The notes beneath the pieces were generated by a model, which worked only from the letters and a program-made list of their open reading frames with translations, did no database searches and was not told where the DNA came from. The position numbers and the translations under genes are program-made. This document shows, piece after piece, positions 23,126 through 34,499 of a stretch of DNA of 64,000 bases. Source of the stretch: Muscardinus avellanarius (taxonomy: Eukaryota > Chordata > Mammalia > Rodentia > Gliridae); NCBI GenBank assembly GCA_963383645.1, contig OY726557.1:129103174-129167173 (forward strand), given 5' to 3'. The stretch's first letter is position 1; each line of letters begins with the position of its first letter.

Positions 23126-24012
23126 CTCAAAAGGAATAGTCCATCACCCTCTCAGAGACAGTATTCGTCCAATCCTCTGACCTCCACTGTTACAACATCC
23201 ATGAAATACACACCCCTACAGGGTCAGAACTTTGTTGAAGAACAGAGAAACCAAAGTAGCCCTGTAGAAAAGGAAAACACATCCTAAAGGAAGAAAGAAC
23301 AGGTATGTGCAGCAGATCAAGTTTTAAACACCATTTTTTAAAAACCCCAGGGCCATCTGAGATGATAAGTTGAAAGAACAAATCTGCCGTAAGAATAAAC
23401 ATTTTAGACCCAGGTGAATCCCCGTTTAACAAGACTCTCTGGCATTCCCTCAACCTTCCCCACACTTAAAGGACAAACTGGAGGCATCTGTTTCTCCTGC
23501 TGAAACTTCCCACCTGACTCTGGATGGCCCTTTCCAAACACTGCCCAGGTTTGATGTCTCCCAGCCGCCCGGCTGCCTAGAAAGCCCCAGGAGACACCAG
23601 GAATCCAGACTCGCAGCTCTGTCTCCCACTTGAACTTCCGAGGTTTATTTGGAAAAGGCATCCTTCAGTTCCGCCATTTTATTAGTAAATTTGTTTCAGA
23701 AATTTTAAATAGTGGGATCTGAAGTCACCCACTGACATTGCCAACCATGGTGTCATAAATAAGTGTGACACTTCCTATGGGAACCGTTAGCTCACACACA
23801 CGTGATCAAGGGCGCTCAGAGACAACGACAGTCTTCCCCTTTCTCCACCTGCTGGGGACACTGACAACCAAACGTGTTCAATCAGTCAGTGGGTCACTTT
23901 CTGACCCGATGATACCCAGATATCGGGGGCTTCCAAATGCAGTTTATAGTAGCAAACACTCCTAGCATGCTTGCTGAATGAGGAACAGTTTTATGCTTTA
24001 TGTAGATTAGCT

Positions 24013-24320
24013 TAGTGGTTCTCAAAGTGCAGCAGCAGCACTGAGAACTTGTCAGAAATGCAAATTCCTGCCGCTGTAGTGGCACACGCTTGTAATCCCC
24101 GTGCTTGGGAGGCGGAGACAGGAGGATCGCGCAGGTTCGAAGCCAGCACTGGCTTAAGAGACCCTGTTTCCAAATAAAAATATTAAAAAAATAGGTCTGG
24201 GAGTGTAGCCTGGAGGTAGAAGGGCTTCCAGGAGCCCCAGTACCATAAAAAAAAAAAAAAAGAAATGCAAATTCCTGAGCCCCAGCCTAGATCCATCTCA
24301 TGAAGAATTGGAAGTGGTAG
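24013..24320. mobile_element. MER5A-type hAT-Charlie DNA transposon remnant, split by a SINE
   Basis: AGTGGTTCTCAAAGTGCAGC, GAACTTGTCAGAAATGCAAA, and after the SINE TTCCTGAGCCCCAGCC follow the MER5A consensus. It is non-autonomous, and the right part fades out. Confidence 0.7.
24071..24260 (+). mobile_element. Young-subfamily B1-dID SINE with perfect 17-bp target-site duplication
   Basis: AGAAATGCAAATTCCTG occurs at 24054-24070 and again at 24261-24277, exactly bordering the element. The body has the CCCGTGCTTGGGAGGCGGAG and GGCTTCCAGGAGCCCC variants of the younger subfamily. Confidence 0.96.
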
Positions 24321-24390
24321 GTATTCTGTGCATGTGGGTAAATGAGAGTTTTACTGTGTTCAGCAACCAAAATATAACAAATTGCATTAT

Positions 24391-24444
24391 AGGAGGAGGA
24401 GGAGGGGGAGGAGGGGAGGAGGAAGAAGAGGAGGAAGAGGAGAA
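24391..24444. repeat. (GGA)n purine repeat
   Basis: GGA/GAA units directly before a plus-strand SINE. Confidence 0.9.
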
Positions 24445-24655
24445 AAACCCAGGCATGGTGGCTCATGCCTGTAATCCCAGTACTTGGGAAGATCACAGGC
24501 TTAAAGCCAGCCACAGCAACTTAATGAGACTGAGCAACTTAGTGAGACACTGTTTCAAAATAAAAAATAAAAAGGAACAAGAGTGTACCTGATATGTAGA
24601 ATGTTCCTGGGTTTAATCCTCAATGCCAAGGGAAAAGAAAGAAAGGAAGGAATAA
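24445..24655 (+). mobile_element. B1-dID SINE
   Basis: CCCAGGCATGGTGGCTCATG to TTTAATCCTCAATGCC, with a small deletion in the B1 half (after TACTTGGGAAG) and a GAAA-rich tail. Confidence 0.88.
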
Positions 24656-25867
24656 AGGACCATGGTAAAGTGGTCATAGATTTATTCTCATGAGGAAAAA
24701 GTGTGTTTACTACTGTTGTACAGCTACAGACTACTCCCCAGCTCTAAGCAAGTATTTTGCAAATGTCTACTTCAATTGCAAAATCACACCCATAAATTTT
24801 GTTGATTCATGGGAAATCCATCCCTTGCTTTGACAAACTGAGTTCTGAAATGAAAGATAATTTGATAATATATCACCTTCGAAGGGCGTGAAGTAAGCAT
24901 CGTATGTTCGAGTACACACTGAGGTCATTCACGACCATCGTAGCAAGGAGGCTGAATCAATATGGACAGCAGGCAGCGGTGGCAGGGACTGTGGTCCTGT
25001 GGCCGGGGTACTCAGTAGTATCTCCGATGTCAGTTTCTAGTTCCCAGAAGAAAATGGGCATCACAGATCCCAACTAGATCTGGGCTTCACTCCGATGCTT
25101 TCTGTTTCCACCTAAGAATGGTTTACCTCTACCCTGTCACTTCTCAACTGGGCTATGGATAGAAACTAGCCATGATTTTTAATGGCAGAATAGTGTCAAT
25201 AAGTTCTTAGAGGCAGGGAGCAAGAGACTGACATTAAAAAAAAAAAAAAAAAAGATTCTTGTTCAGATGATTTCGAGACAGGGCTGAAGCCAGAACAGAG
25301 GAAGGGAAAGAGAGGAGGCAGGGTCAGTGGGCTCCGTTCCAGTCCGACTATAAACAGTAACAGACATTTCAGCCCTGTCTTGTGTAAGGGGCTCCATTGA
25401 TTCGCAAGGTTCCCTGACAGAAGGATGACGAGAAGCCGAGACAGAAAGGACCCATTCATTCACGCAGAGCACCCTCACTCAGCCCCCATTGGCTGTGGAT
25501 AATGGCTCTGGGCTGCTAGGGAGGAGGGGGCCGAGGCGGACGTGAGGAGGAGGTAAAAATGAAAGAAAATGATGACTACAAGATTGTCATGAAGAAATGT
25601 ACAGCTGCACAGGCAATTGCATGCAAATGCGCCTTCCCTTTTTAGCTGGATAGTTAATGTCCTCAGAATCATCTCATTTTCTCTTTCATGCCGTTTCCCC
25701 TCCCCTCCACGCCTTGACTTTTTCCGGGCTCCCTACTTCTTTTTCCCTTCCCATTCATCTTTCATCTCCTCTTCCCATTATTCTCGACCTCTCAACCAAT
25801 GGCCACCTTTATTTTCCATCTACTTCCCCACATCCCGTTTTCTATACCCCCCCCCACACACACACAC
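24656..25867. other. Unique intronic sequence
   Basis: No exon recognised. A perfect octamer ATGCAAAT lies at 25621-25628. A pyrimidine-rich stretch covers about 25675-25860 and ends in CCCCCC and CA units. Confidence 0.4.
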
Positions 25868-25970
25868 TTTTTATTTTGGAACAGGGTCTCAGTAAGTTGC
25901 TGAGGCTGGCCTCAAACCTGCAATCCTCCTGTCTCAGCTTCCCATGCACTGGGATTACAGGTACACCCAA
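25868..25970 (-). mobile_element. B1 half of a SINE
   Basis: TTTTATTTTGGAACAGGGTC to CTGGGATTACAGGTACACCC. The ID half has been replaced by the preceding CA/C-rich sequence. Confidence 0.8.
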
Positions 25971-27835
25971 TTATGACCTGTTTTTCTCCCTTTTTAATCT
26001 ATTCGCATCAATCAATTCCTGGTTTGACTTGGTTACCAAGTGTTCCCTTTCTTCACCCAGTAAGGCTTGCCCCAATTCATGCTTTGACTCAGATGTTTCT
26101 CTCTCTGGCCCTCCCTGCCTTCCTCTCTTCCTCCTCAGCCTCTGCCCCTCCAGGAACAGGAACAAGAGTCCGATGAAGCCCACTGTGAGGGACCCAGTGG
26201 TTCCTCAGCAGCCCCTCCTGTCTGTATTGCAGTCATCCGCAGATGTACAATCCTTGGAAAAGAAGTTCATTCATCCCTGAGGGAGAAGCGGGGATGGGAA
26301 GTAGCCATGAGCTGGAGGACGGGGAGGAGACCGAAGTTATAAATAGGATAATAGAAGATGAAAAAAATGTATTTTTTTCTATCCCTTCCTTTTTACTCAA
26401 CACATCTCCAAGGAAATATGCCACAGCTGGAGAAATCATTGGCTGGTCCACGTCTTCATCTCCCTTCCTTAGAGCCCCACTATCGCCTTCCAAACAACAC
26501 CCATCACTGAGGCAGGCTGGACCACAGCCCAGAAAGGGTCCCTGCAGCGCCTTCATCTCACTAAAGGCAAAGAAGGAGCTGGAAAGGCCCTGGGTTCTGG
26601 CCAGATAGTTCCATCAGAGGGAGCCTAGGGTGGTGGGAGCCAAGGCCCACATTTGCAAACACTCCTACCAACCCTGTGGAAGCTGTCTACCCTAGCTGAG
26701 CTGCAGTTGATGGCAACCCAGGTCATTCCAGGATTGCTTAGTATATGCCTCTCTCTTCCCACCCTACCCAAAAGCCACAAGATTGGGCGACCCCCGCTCC
26801 CACCTCACAACAGAATGAAGCAAAGATTATACTACTCTGCTATAAATGCATGCATTTTAAGCCAGTTTCATCCTGAAGTGTTCTTCATATGACTTGCAGA
26901 CACTGTCTCATTAGCCCTGAAATTAAAACATTTTTTGAGCCTTGAAGAGAATAAAAAAAAAATTATCTCTACTTGGAAGTCGATGTTCTTCTCAGGTAAG
27001 AACGAGAAGACCATTTCTCTTTGTGGTAAAAGAAGAAACAGTCTCATCTTCGGGCAAATGGGACGATGACCTCAGCCATTAATGAGATGCAAATTGTAAG
27101 ACCCAGAGCTGAGCGTTTAAGACCAGACAGCTTCAATCTCAGTTGCACTGGGAGATAGAAAGCGTGTGGCATTGATAGGATTTTAAGAATTATCCAAATA
27201 CAGATATAACTCTTTTGTCCTTTAGCTTGTATAAATAAAATCTTTTTTGTTTATAATGATCAAAGGTCACTTTTTTCCCCGTGTCCTCAAATTTTTAAAT
27301 CCTCAAGTATAACCGATGAACAGGTGTAAAATCTTCCTAGTATAACCCATGAACAGGTGCAAAATCTTCCCAGCCTTGTTGCAAAATGGATAGATAAGAC
27401 ATCTATCTGTATTTATGCTTGAGGGGAAGGAGGTAACAGGCAGAACACGATAGTGCAAATGGAGTCAAGAGAATATGAAACCCAGGTATTGACTTCATCC
27501 TGCCCTGAGCAGATACCAGGCAAATGCCAAGCAACTTCCTATGCCAACCTCTGCTCCTGCACCACACCTACCAAGTACTACAGCATCTCGCCCTGTATCT
27601 CTTTGTTTATTTCTAATGAAAAATAAGGCATGGACAAAAGCAAACACTTGTATTAAGTCTCCACTGTTCTAAAGTAGCTTTCCATAAAGTTGCAGGAGGT
27701 AAAAGGATGCTGAACAAAATAATACACTTAAATTAGTTTCTACTGACTCCCCAACCCCACCCTTTGCCAGTACAACTCCTCAGAATTATTTATTTTCAAT
27801 ATGCAAGATGTTGATATCAGACAGCTGGTATGCTA
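25971..27835. other. Repeat-free intronic block
   Basis: About 1.9 kb without retroposons. It contains a perfect octamer ATGCAAAT (27087-27094) and a 33-bp tandem duplication listed separately. No exon recognised. It ends just 1.5 kb on the 3' side of exon beta, in transcription order. Confidence 0.45.
27306..27371. repeat. 33-bp tandem duplication carrying an E-box
   Basis: The two units (27306-27338 and 27339-27371) differ at only a few bases. Each contains CAGGTG, at about 27321 and 27354. The unit is single-copy DNA, not a microsatellite or SINE. Confidence 0.85.
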
Positions 27836-27848
27836 AAATTCATCCTGG

Positions 27849-28062
27849 AAGGCCAAGTGTGGTGGCCCAAACTTGTAATCCTAGTACTTGGGAGGCTGAG
27901 ACAGAAGGATTGCAGGTTCAATGCCAGCCTCAAAAATTTAGAGAATCTCTTAGCAACTTAGTGAGATCCTATTTCCAAATAAAAAATAAAATAGGGTTGG
28001 GGGTGTAGCTTGGAGGTAGAATGCCTTGTGTTCAATCCCTAGTACTATCAAAAATTAAAAAA
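27849..28062 (+). mobile_element. B1-dID SINE, first of a head-to-tail trio
   Basis: GGCCAAGTGTGGTGGCCCAA to TTCAATCCCTAGTACTATC. Left flank AAATTCATCCTGG (27836-27848) is matched by AAATTTTATCCTGG ending at 28560, after the third copy. Confidence 0.9.
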
Positions 28063-28067
28063 GAATT

Positions 28068-28290
28068 GAACCAGGTGTGGTGGCATACACTTCTAATCCT
28101 AGTACTTTGGAGACTGAGACAGGAAGATCACAGGTTCGAGGACAGCCTCAGCAAGTAGCGAGACTCTAATCAACCTAGTGAGACCCTGTTTCAAAATAAA
28201 AAATTAAAAAATAGGGCTAGGAGTATATAGCTCAGAGGTAGAATGCCCCTGGGGCTCAATCCCCAGTATCGAAGAAAATAAAAAATAAAA
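28068..28290 (+). mobile_element. B1-dID SINE, second of the trio
   Basis: ACCAGGTGTGGTGGCATACA to CTCAATCCCCAGTATC plus an A-rich tail, in the same orientation as its neighbours. Confidence 0.9.
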
Positions 28291-28296
28291 TAGCAA

Positions 28297-28546
28297 GGCT
28301 GGGTATGGTGGCGCACGCTTGTAATCCCAGCATTTAGGAGGTGGAGACCCGAGGATGGAGGTTAGCGGATAGCTTCAGCTACTTAGTGAGGCCCTTCGCA
28401 ACTCAGTGAGACCCTGTTTCAATAAAAAGACTTGAAAAATAGGGCTAGGGGTGTAGCTCAAAGGTAGAATGCCCCTGGGTCCCACCCTCAGTACCGCAAA
28501 ATAAATAAACTAATTAAAATAAAATAAAATAGTAAAATAAAAAAAT
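28297..28546 (+). mobile_element. B1-dID SINE, third of the trio
   Basis: GGCTGGGTATGGTGGCGCAC to CCCACCCTCAGTACCGC, then an AAAT/AAAAT-rich tail. Confidence 0.9.
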
Positions 28547-28560
28547 AAATTTTATCCTGG

Positions 28561-29373
28561 GAGAAAACACAACTTTCTGCTGGCTTTTTGATATTCTGCT
28601 CTATGATTACATGGTCTCAGAGAACAGTGAATTTAATATCTGAACCAATCATTTCTGAATCCCCCAAATTTGAGTTTTACATTTTGTATTCTTCTTCTTT
28701 TTTAATGCAAGCTCATAAGACAACACAAATGGAATTTGTGAGAAACAGTGAATGTGGGAGGTGAAGATGTCGGACTTGCCAGGTGCTTGGTGAAAGAAAC
28801 CCAGAGAGCTGTCTGGAGCAGCTGACTCCTTCACCAGAGGGCAGCACGCAACCAGGGAGCCAAAGGAGGACCAGGAATGCCGAGAAGAGGAGCGACTAGG
28901 AGGAGCTTTGGGGAGAAGAGGGAGGGGAAAAGGAAGAAGTCAGATGCAGATGGGCGGAGGCGGGGACTGAAGAAAAGAGATGGTGAAGGAGGGAATCATG
29001 TCTGTAAGAAGGCTGAGTACTCCTGCACCTCTTACCTCTGTCCCCCTTCATCCCGATGTACCCTCCACCCCGCACCTCCCTTTGCCAGCAGCCCCACCTA
29101 AGTGGGTTAAGTGTCAGGAAATGCACAGTAGGCAGAACTATTTACAAAGTGGAGACCTACGGCAACCTCTCTTGAGCCCATTCCTGGAGTTGAGTCTTCC
29201 TGTTGGACAATAATGTGACCCGAAATGATGGAGAAGACGATCTGGGACTTTCCACCCGAGAACAATAGACTCTGTGCCCTTGAAGGTCGGGCAGCTGTTA
29301 GTCCAGAGAGCATGGCCCTGGCAGCCTTCCCTCCTCCTCCAGCTGGCGCCCCATCCCCAGCTTCTTTTCCTAC
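28561..29373 (-). other. ETS1: ETS1 intron just downstream of exon beta
   Basis: Repeat-free intronic sequence. The minus-strand splice donor GTAGGA begins at 29373. A purine-rich patch on plus (about 28875-28985) is the most biased segment. No further exon recognised. Confidence 0.6.
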
Positions 29374-29518
29374 CTGAGCCGCAGTGTTCAAGACCAGTGG
29401 GAACTTCCTGAGTGGCCGTCTCATCCCAAAACAGGTAGCAAGGTCTCTGCTGGTAGTAACTGGACTGGAAACCATAGGTCATTCGAGGATCTTCAAAAGT
29501 GTTGATAGGTCCCTGCTT
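29374..29518 (-). CDS. ETS1: ETS1 alternative N-terminal exon beta (long p68-type isoform)
   Basis: This is the second coding exon of the long ETS1 isoform, an ETS-family transcription factor that binds GGAA-core DNA in lymphoid, endothelial and other cells. On the minus strand the exon opens after a TGGTCACAG acceptor and ends CGGCTCAG before the donor GTAGGA. It is 145 bases: 48 codons starting KQGP, then EDPRMTYGF, YYQQRPCY, FWDETATQEVPTGLEHC, plus one spare base. That phase fits joining to the common exon beginning with the Asp-Met-Glu-Cys segment. From memory, the human isoform has the same exon length, with about 10 of 48 residues different. The frame is open and both splice sites are canonical. 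It replaces the p51 N-terminus, so it acts upstream of the Thr38 phosphorylation region and Pointed domain, neither of which is in this window. Confidence 0.93.
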
Positions 29519-29893
29519 CTGTGACCAGGAAAAATACAAGGAAATATATTAGGAGAAAAACCTTTATTGTTTAGCCCTAATGGAATGATGACTCCTTATC
29601 ATCCAACTGCATATAAGTAGGTATCATCCATAGCTGATTATAAGACAAAACCAACTACTGATTCTCTCCCTTTTTAACCCCACAAAATTCACAGGGAATG
29701 AGAAGAATTCCTGGTTTAAATGATGTATACATTTATCTCCACCCATTTCTCCATGCACTTCAGAACCACCTTTTCTAACCTTCAAATAAAGATTTGTGGT
29801 TAACAACAAGGCAGAATACTGGTCAGCTTAAATTTATACCGTCCTAGCCTTTTCCTTTTAATGGTATGTTACTCTGTAAAAACACCATGATAG

Positions 29894-30136
29894 CCGGGCG
29901 TGGTGGCGCACGCTTGTAATCCCCGCTCTTGGGAGGCTAAGACAGGAGGGTCGCGCAGGTTCGAAGCCAGCCTCGGCTACTTAGTGAGGCTCTCAGCAAC
30001 TTAGCAAGACCCTGTTTCCAAATAAAATAGAAAAAAAAAAATAAGACTGAGAGTGTAGCCCGGAGGTAAAAGGCCCCTGGGTTCCTTCCCCAGTACCACC
30101 AAAAAACAAAACAAAACAAAAACAAACAACAACAAA
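29894..30136 (+). mobile_element. Young-type B1-dID SINE with target-site duplication
   Basis: Flanked by ACCATGATAG at 29884-29893 and 30137-30146. It is near-consensus, starting CCGGGCGTGGTGGCGCACGC, with CGCGCAGGTTCGAAGCC in the B1 half and AGTGTAGCCCGGAGG in the ID half. Confidence 0.95.
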
Positions 30137-30407
30137 ACCATGATAGAATATTCTTACAAGACATTCGACAGACAAATATCAACAAATGCCAAAGGAAAAA
30201 AAATGAAATCTGCATCATAAGTACACCTCATTTTTTAGTTAATCGGTGGGTATGGTTCTTAATGACATCAGTTGCTGGACAAGAATTGTCCATTTCTTCC
30301 AGTATGTGAGGATTTCTGCCACCTTCTTACAAGTTTTATAAAACCTATTAATTATATGATCCACCCAGCACTGTGTACGAAAGACAAAAGTCCTATGTGG
30401 AAGGCCA

Positions 30408-30600
30408 TGTTTTACAATGGTTGAAGCCCTGGACTTTGAAGCCAGATCAATATAGATTTAAATCCTGGCTCTTCCACTTACTAATGAGAACCTAGGACCG
30501 CTCCTTAACCTAGCCTTCCATTTATTCAATTGTAAAACAGGAATACTAATACTTACCTCATACGGGAGGAGGACTGAATGAAATAAACATGTAGAAGAAA
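30408..30600 (+). mobile_element. MIR SINE
   Basis: ATGGTTGAAGCCCTGGACTT, AAATCCTGGCTCTTCCACTT, then TACTTACCTCATACGGG: nearly full-length MIR order. Confidence 0.85.
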
Positions 30601-30735
30601 ACTATACAGGAAGCAAAATTAAATATGAAATTCATTTACTAAAATTATGTATTGTATGAAATACATGTAATAGTAATAGTAAACACAACTCCTGGTCCTC
30701 AATACCAGGTAGGTATTATTTTACTATAAAAGACT

Positions 30736-30970
30736 CAGGCCAGGTGTGTTGGCACATGTTTGTAATCCCAGCATTTGGGAGGTGGAGACCAGAGGATCAT
30801 GGCTCACGGACAGCCTCAGCTACTTAGTGAGGCCCTCTGCAACTCAGTGAGACCCTGTCTCAAAATAAAGAATTAAAAAATAGGGCAGGGGATGTGGTTG
30901 GAGGTCAGGTGCCGTGGGCTCCATGCCCAGACCCGCAAAATAATAATAATAATAAAATAAAAAATAAAAC
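30736..30970 (+). mobile_element. B1-dID SINE
   Basis: GGCCAGGTGTGTTGGCACAT to CTCCATGCCCAGACCCGC, with an (AAT)n tail. Confidence 0.9.
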
Positions 30971-31147
30971 ACTCTTAGCATTCCTCACATTAGCCAGGTA
31001 GGTTAAATATTAGGACACAAAAGGAAAAGCATTAGGTTCATGAAAAACAGATTTTCTAAGAATAGTATTCTATTCTAAACTAGCTTATTCTTCTAAACTT
31101 TCTTTTCATTTTTATCACTTTAGACTTTTTTCTTTTTCTCTGTTGTT

Positions 31148-31241
31148 TTTTTTTTTTTTTTTTTTTTTTTTGGTTTTACAAGGAATTGAACTCAGAGGCA
31201 TTCCAGGCATTCCACCTCTGAGCTACACCCCCAGGCCACCT

Positions 31242-31285
<44 letters not shown>

Positions 31286-31845
31286 TTTGTGTGTGTGTGT
31301 GTGTTACTGGTTATTGAATGTTGAATCCCAAGGCATTTTTCCTATTTTTTTTTTTATTTGAAACAAGGTCTAGCTAAGTTGCTGAGGCTGGCCATAAACC
31401 TGCAATCCTTCTGTCTCAGCCTCCAAAGTACTGTGATTACAGGCATAAACCACCATGCCCAGTTTATTTTTTTATTTATTTTTATTTTTATTTTTTATTT
31501 TTCAGTACTGAGGATGGAACCCAAGGGAATTCTACCTCTGAGCTACACTACCAGCCCTATTTTTTAGTCTTTTTTTGTTTTTGAAACAGGGTCTCTCTGA
31601 GTTGCGAAGGGCCTCGCCTAGTAGCTGAGTAGGCTGTCCATAAGCCATGATCCTCCGGTCTCGGCCTCCCCAATGCTGAGATTACAAGCGTGCAGCACCA
31701 CGCCTGGCTTATTATTTTTATTTTTGAAGCAAGATCTTGATAAGTTGCTGAGAGTCTTGCTAAACTGATGAGACTGGCCTCAAACCTACAATCCTCCTCA
31801 GCCTCTTAGTACTAGGATTTCAGGGCTCCACCACCATGCCTTGCT
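31148..31845 (-). mobile_element. Pile-up of at least three B1-dID SINEs
   Basis: All are minus strand. An ID unit (31170-31232) is followed by (ATTT)n (31233-31287) and a short TG run. Next come a full copy (about 31305-31465), a second full copy (about 31504-31710) and a lone B1 half (about 31711-31845). The lone ID and lone B1 may be the two ends of one element split by the inner two copies. Confidence 0.82.
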
Positions 31846-31986
31846 TTCTTTTTAAAAAACTATGCATTTATTAGTGCATTGCAATTACACATCATTCCTA
31901 CTCTTTCGTTTTATGGACCCTTTACCCCCATAAAGCTCAACTAGGAAAACCCAGCACTGATATAATATGATTATAACTGCTGATGA
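31846..31986. other. Short unique stretch
   Basis: Between two SINE clusters. No feature recognised. Confidence 0.4.
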
Positions 31987-31987
31987 T

Positions 31988-32080
31988 AATAGCTGGGCAT
32001 GGTGGTGCATGCCTGTAATTCCAGTACTTGGGAAGCTGAGACGCGAGACTGTTTCAAAACAAAACAAAAAAATAATAATT
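31988..32080 (+). mobile_element. B1 with a large internal deletion
   Basis: AGCTGGGCATGGTGGTGCAT runs to GGGAAGCTGAGACGCGAGAC and then straight to TGTTTCAAAACAAAACAAAA, missing about 60 internal bases and the ID half. Confidence 0.8.
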
Positions 32081-32097
32081 TTAAAAGGCCTGGGAGT

Positions 32098-32312
32098 TTC
32101 CAGGCATGTTGGCACACACTTGTAATCCCAGCATTTGGGAGGCTGACTCCAGAGGATCGCGGTTCGCCAACAGCCTCAGCTGCTTAGTGAGGCCCTTTGC
32201 AACTCAGTGCGACCCGGTTTCATAATAAAGAATAAAAAATAGGGCTGGGGATGTAGCTCAGAGGTAGATGGAACCCCTGGGTTCCATCCCCAGTACCACA
32301 AAAAAAAAGGGG
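32098..32312 (+). mobile_element. B1-dID SINE
   Basis: TCCAGGCATGTTGGCACACA to CCATCCCCAGTACC, then an A run and a G run. Confidence 0.9.
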
Positions 32313-32329
32313 GGGGGCCTGGGGGTAGC

Positions 32330-32540
32330 CAAGGCTGTTGGCACATGCTTGTATTCTCAGTACTTGGTAGGCTGAGACAGGAGGATCCAGGTTCGCGGAC
32401 AGCCTCAGCTACTTAAGCCTTTTGCAACTCAGTGAGACCCTGTTTTAAAATAAAGAATAAAAAATATGGCTAGGGGCATAGCTCAGAGTTAGAATGCCCC
32501 TGGGTTCCAACCCAAGTACTGCCAAAAAAAAAAAAAAAAA
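32330..32540 (+). mobile_element. B1-dID SINE
   Basis: CCAAGGCTGTTGGCACATGC to CCAACCCAAGTACTGCC and a poly-A tail, with a short B1 deletion (CTACTTAAGCC). Confidence 0.87.
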
Positions 32541-32542
32541 AA

Positions 32543-32602
32543 GGTCGGGGGTATAGCTCAGAGGTAGAATGCCTCTGGGTTCAGTCATGAGTACCACATC
32601 AA
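32543..32602 (+). mobile_element. Lone ID monomer
   Basis: GGTCGGGGGTATAGCTCAGA to TTCAGTCATGAGTACC, directly after the preceding SINE's poly-A. Confidence 0.85.
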
Positions 32603-33498
32603 AAACTGCAAACAAAAACAAACTTTTGATGATATGATGCTAATATAGCCCCTAAGTTGGTACTCTGGTTCCTAAAGAGTGTCTTGCTAACCCCAATACG
32701 TTTCTCTAGTCAAAGAACCTCCTATGCCCTCTGTCCCTTTGAGCATCTACAAGAGTTCAGCAATATTCATTATCTCCTCTCTCCCCCATTTTCCAATAGT
32801 CCATTTATTTCAGCTCAGTAAAAATAACCCAACAGAGTATATTAGCACAGAGAAAAATGGCAAGTAAACACCAAATGTAGATGAAAGGATTTTGCACATT
32901 ATAAAACTTCATTAAGTTAGGTCTTGTTTCTCCATAGAATTCATAAAAATTGTTTAGACCAGGGCTAGATGAAGTTTGCCCCGGGGCCGTTCATCTCCCA
33001 ACTACACCAAGGTGCTAAGAAAGTGGTAACATGCGAGGAATTCAACAAGATGCTTTGAATTGCGTCTTATCAAAGCTGACAGCACTGGCCTTTTGCTGCC
33101 AGGGAGCCTGGAGAACTGAGAACATAAACAGAGCAATGGTGGATTGCCACCAGGTATGTGTCTGAAGACAGGAGACTGGGGAAATCATCAGCAAAAAATA
33201 CACTATATTAAGCTTCAGTTGGAAGGAAAACATTTCTTGAATTTTGGCCATAAACCATTTTGCTTCTATATATTTTTAACTGATGCATTGTAGTCATACC
33301 TTATGTTGAAGTTCAGGGTGATGGAGGCAGGCGTGCACACAGTACCCATTGAACCCTCCCCATCTCACCCTGTCGCCCCTCCACTCCCTGCCCCTCTGCT
33401 CTCCTCCTCCCTGGCCCCATTTTTGCTTATATCTTACTTGAACACTATAAGTTCCTGAATCAACTTTATAATATTCTTTGAGTTCCCAACAATAAGCA
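32603..33498. other. Unique intronic sequence
   Basis: No recognised repeat or exon. Confidence 0.4.
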
Positions 33499-33709
33499 AG
33501 CCGTGTGTGGTGGTGCACACCTGTAATCTTAAGAGGCCAAGAAAGAAGGATCACATGTTCGAGACCAGCCTCAGCCCCTTAGCAAGGCCCTCAGCAACTT
33601 AGCGAGACCGTTTCTAAATAAAAAATAAAATAGGGCTGGGGGTGTAGCTCAAGATAGAACACCCCTGGGTTCAGTCCTCAATAATTAACACACACACACA
33701 CACACACAC
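33499..33709 (+). mobile_element. B1-dID SINE ending in (CA)n
   Basis: AAGCCGTGTGTGGTGGTGCA to TTCAGTCCTCAATAATTA, with a CA microsatellite tail (33689-33709). AGCAAG occurs on both flanks. Confidence 0.9.
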
Positions 33710-33979
33710 CAAGCAAATCCGCAACATTTTGAAACTGAATTAATTTAAAATGAATGTCCTAGACATAAAGCAAGCTATGTGCTCTCAATATGTATCTCCA
33801 TCTTTTCTTATCCTGTTAGGTCCTTTCTCAAAATTCAACCTCAAGCTCAAATTTGTAGGAATAGGACCTCATGGTAAGGACTGATTCCAGATGGTATGAA
33901 GGAGAAGGAACACTAAGTTACCTGTGTCTGTCTTCTTTTGAGATACTTTGTATATGGTTTACCTAAAGTATAATATTAT

Positions 33980-34195
33980 TTTGGGGGGGAGGAAGAGTAC
34001 TAAGAATTGAACCCAGGGGCATTCTACCTCTGGGCTCCACCCCCAGCCCTTTTTATTTTTTATGTCAAAACTGGGTCTCACTGAGCTGCTGAGGCCCTCA
34101 TTGAATCGCCAAGTCTGGTCTTGAACCTGTGATCCTCCTGTCTCAGCCTCCCAATTACTGGATTGTATTACAGGTATGCACAACTTGTCTGGCTC
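33980..34195 (-). mobile_element. B1-dID SINE
   Basis: GAGTACTAAGAATTGAACCC to GCACAACTTGTCTGGC, with a small insertion in the B1 tail (GGATTGTATTACAGG). Confidence 0.87.
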
Positions 34196-34264
34196 ACAAA
34201 AATCTTTATAAGACGGTCATGGGTAGTGCATTTAGAGTCCTTGTTACAGGTAGTATAAACAGCA

Positions 34265-34266
<2 letters not shown>

Positions 34267-34313
<47 letters not shown>

Positions 34314-34490
34314 TACTGGGAATGGAACCCAGAGGCTTTTCTACCTCTGGGCTACTCCCAGATCTATTTTTTATTTTATTTGGAAACAGGGTCTCACTAA
34401 GTAGCTGAGGCTGGCTTTGAACCTGTGCGATCCTCCTGTCTCAGCCTCCCAAGCGCTGGGATTACAAGTGTGCGTTACCACGCCCGGTTA
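34267..34490 (-). mobile_element. B1-dID SINE with (TG)n at its ID end
   Basis: A (TG)n tract (34267-34312) replaces the T tail. The body runs from GGTACTGGGAATGGAACCC to CGTTACCACGCCCGG. Flanks AACAGCATCTGTG and AAGCAGCATCTTTG indicate the target duplication. Confidence 0.92.
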
Positions 34491-34499
34491 AGCAGCATC

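Noticed and set aside
25657..26280. A 207-codon plus-strand open frame
   Set aside because: It runs through a CA repeat and the antisense of a B1 SINE, and has no known-protein similarity.
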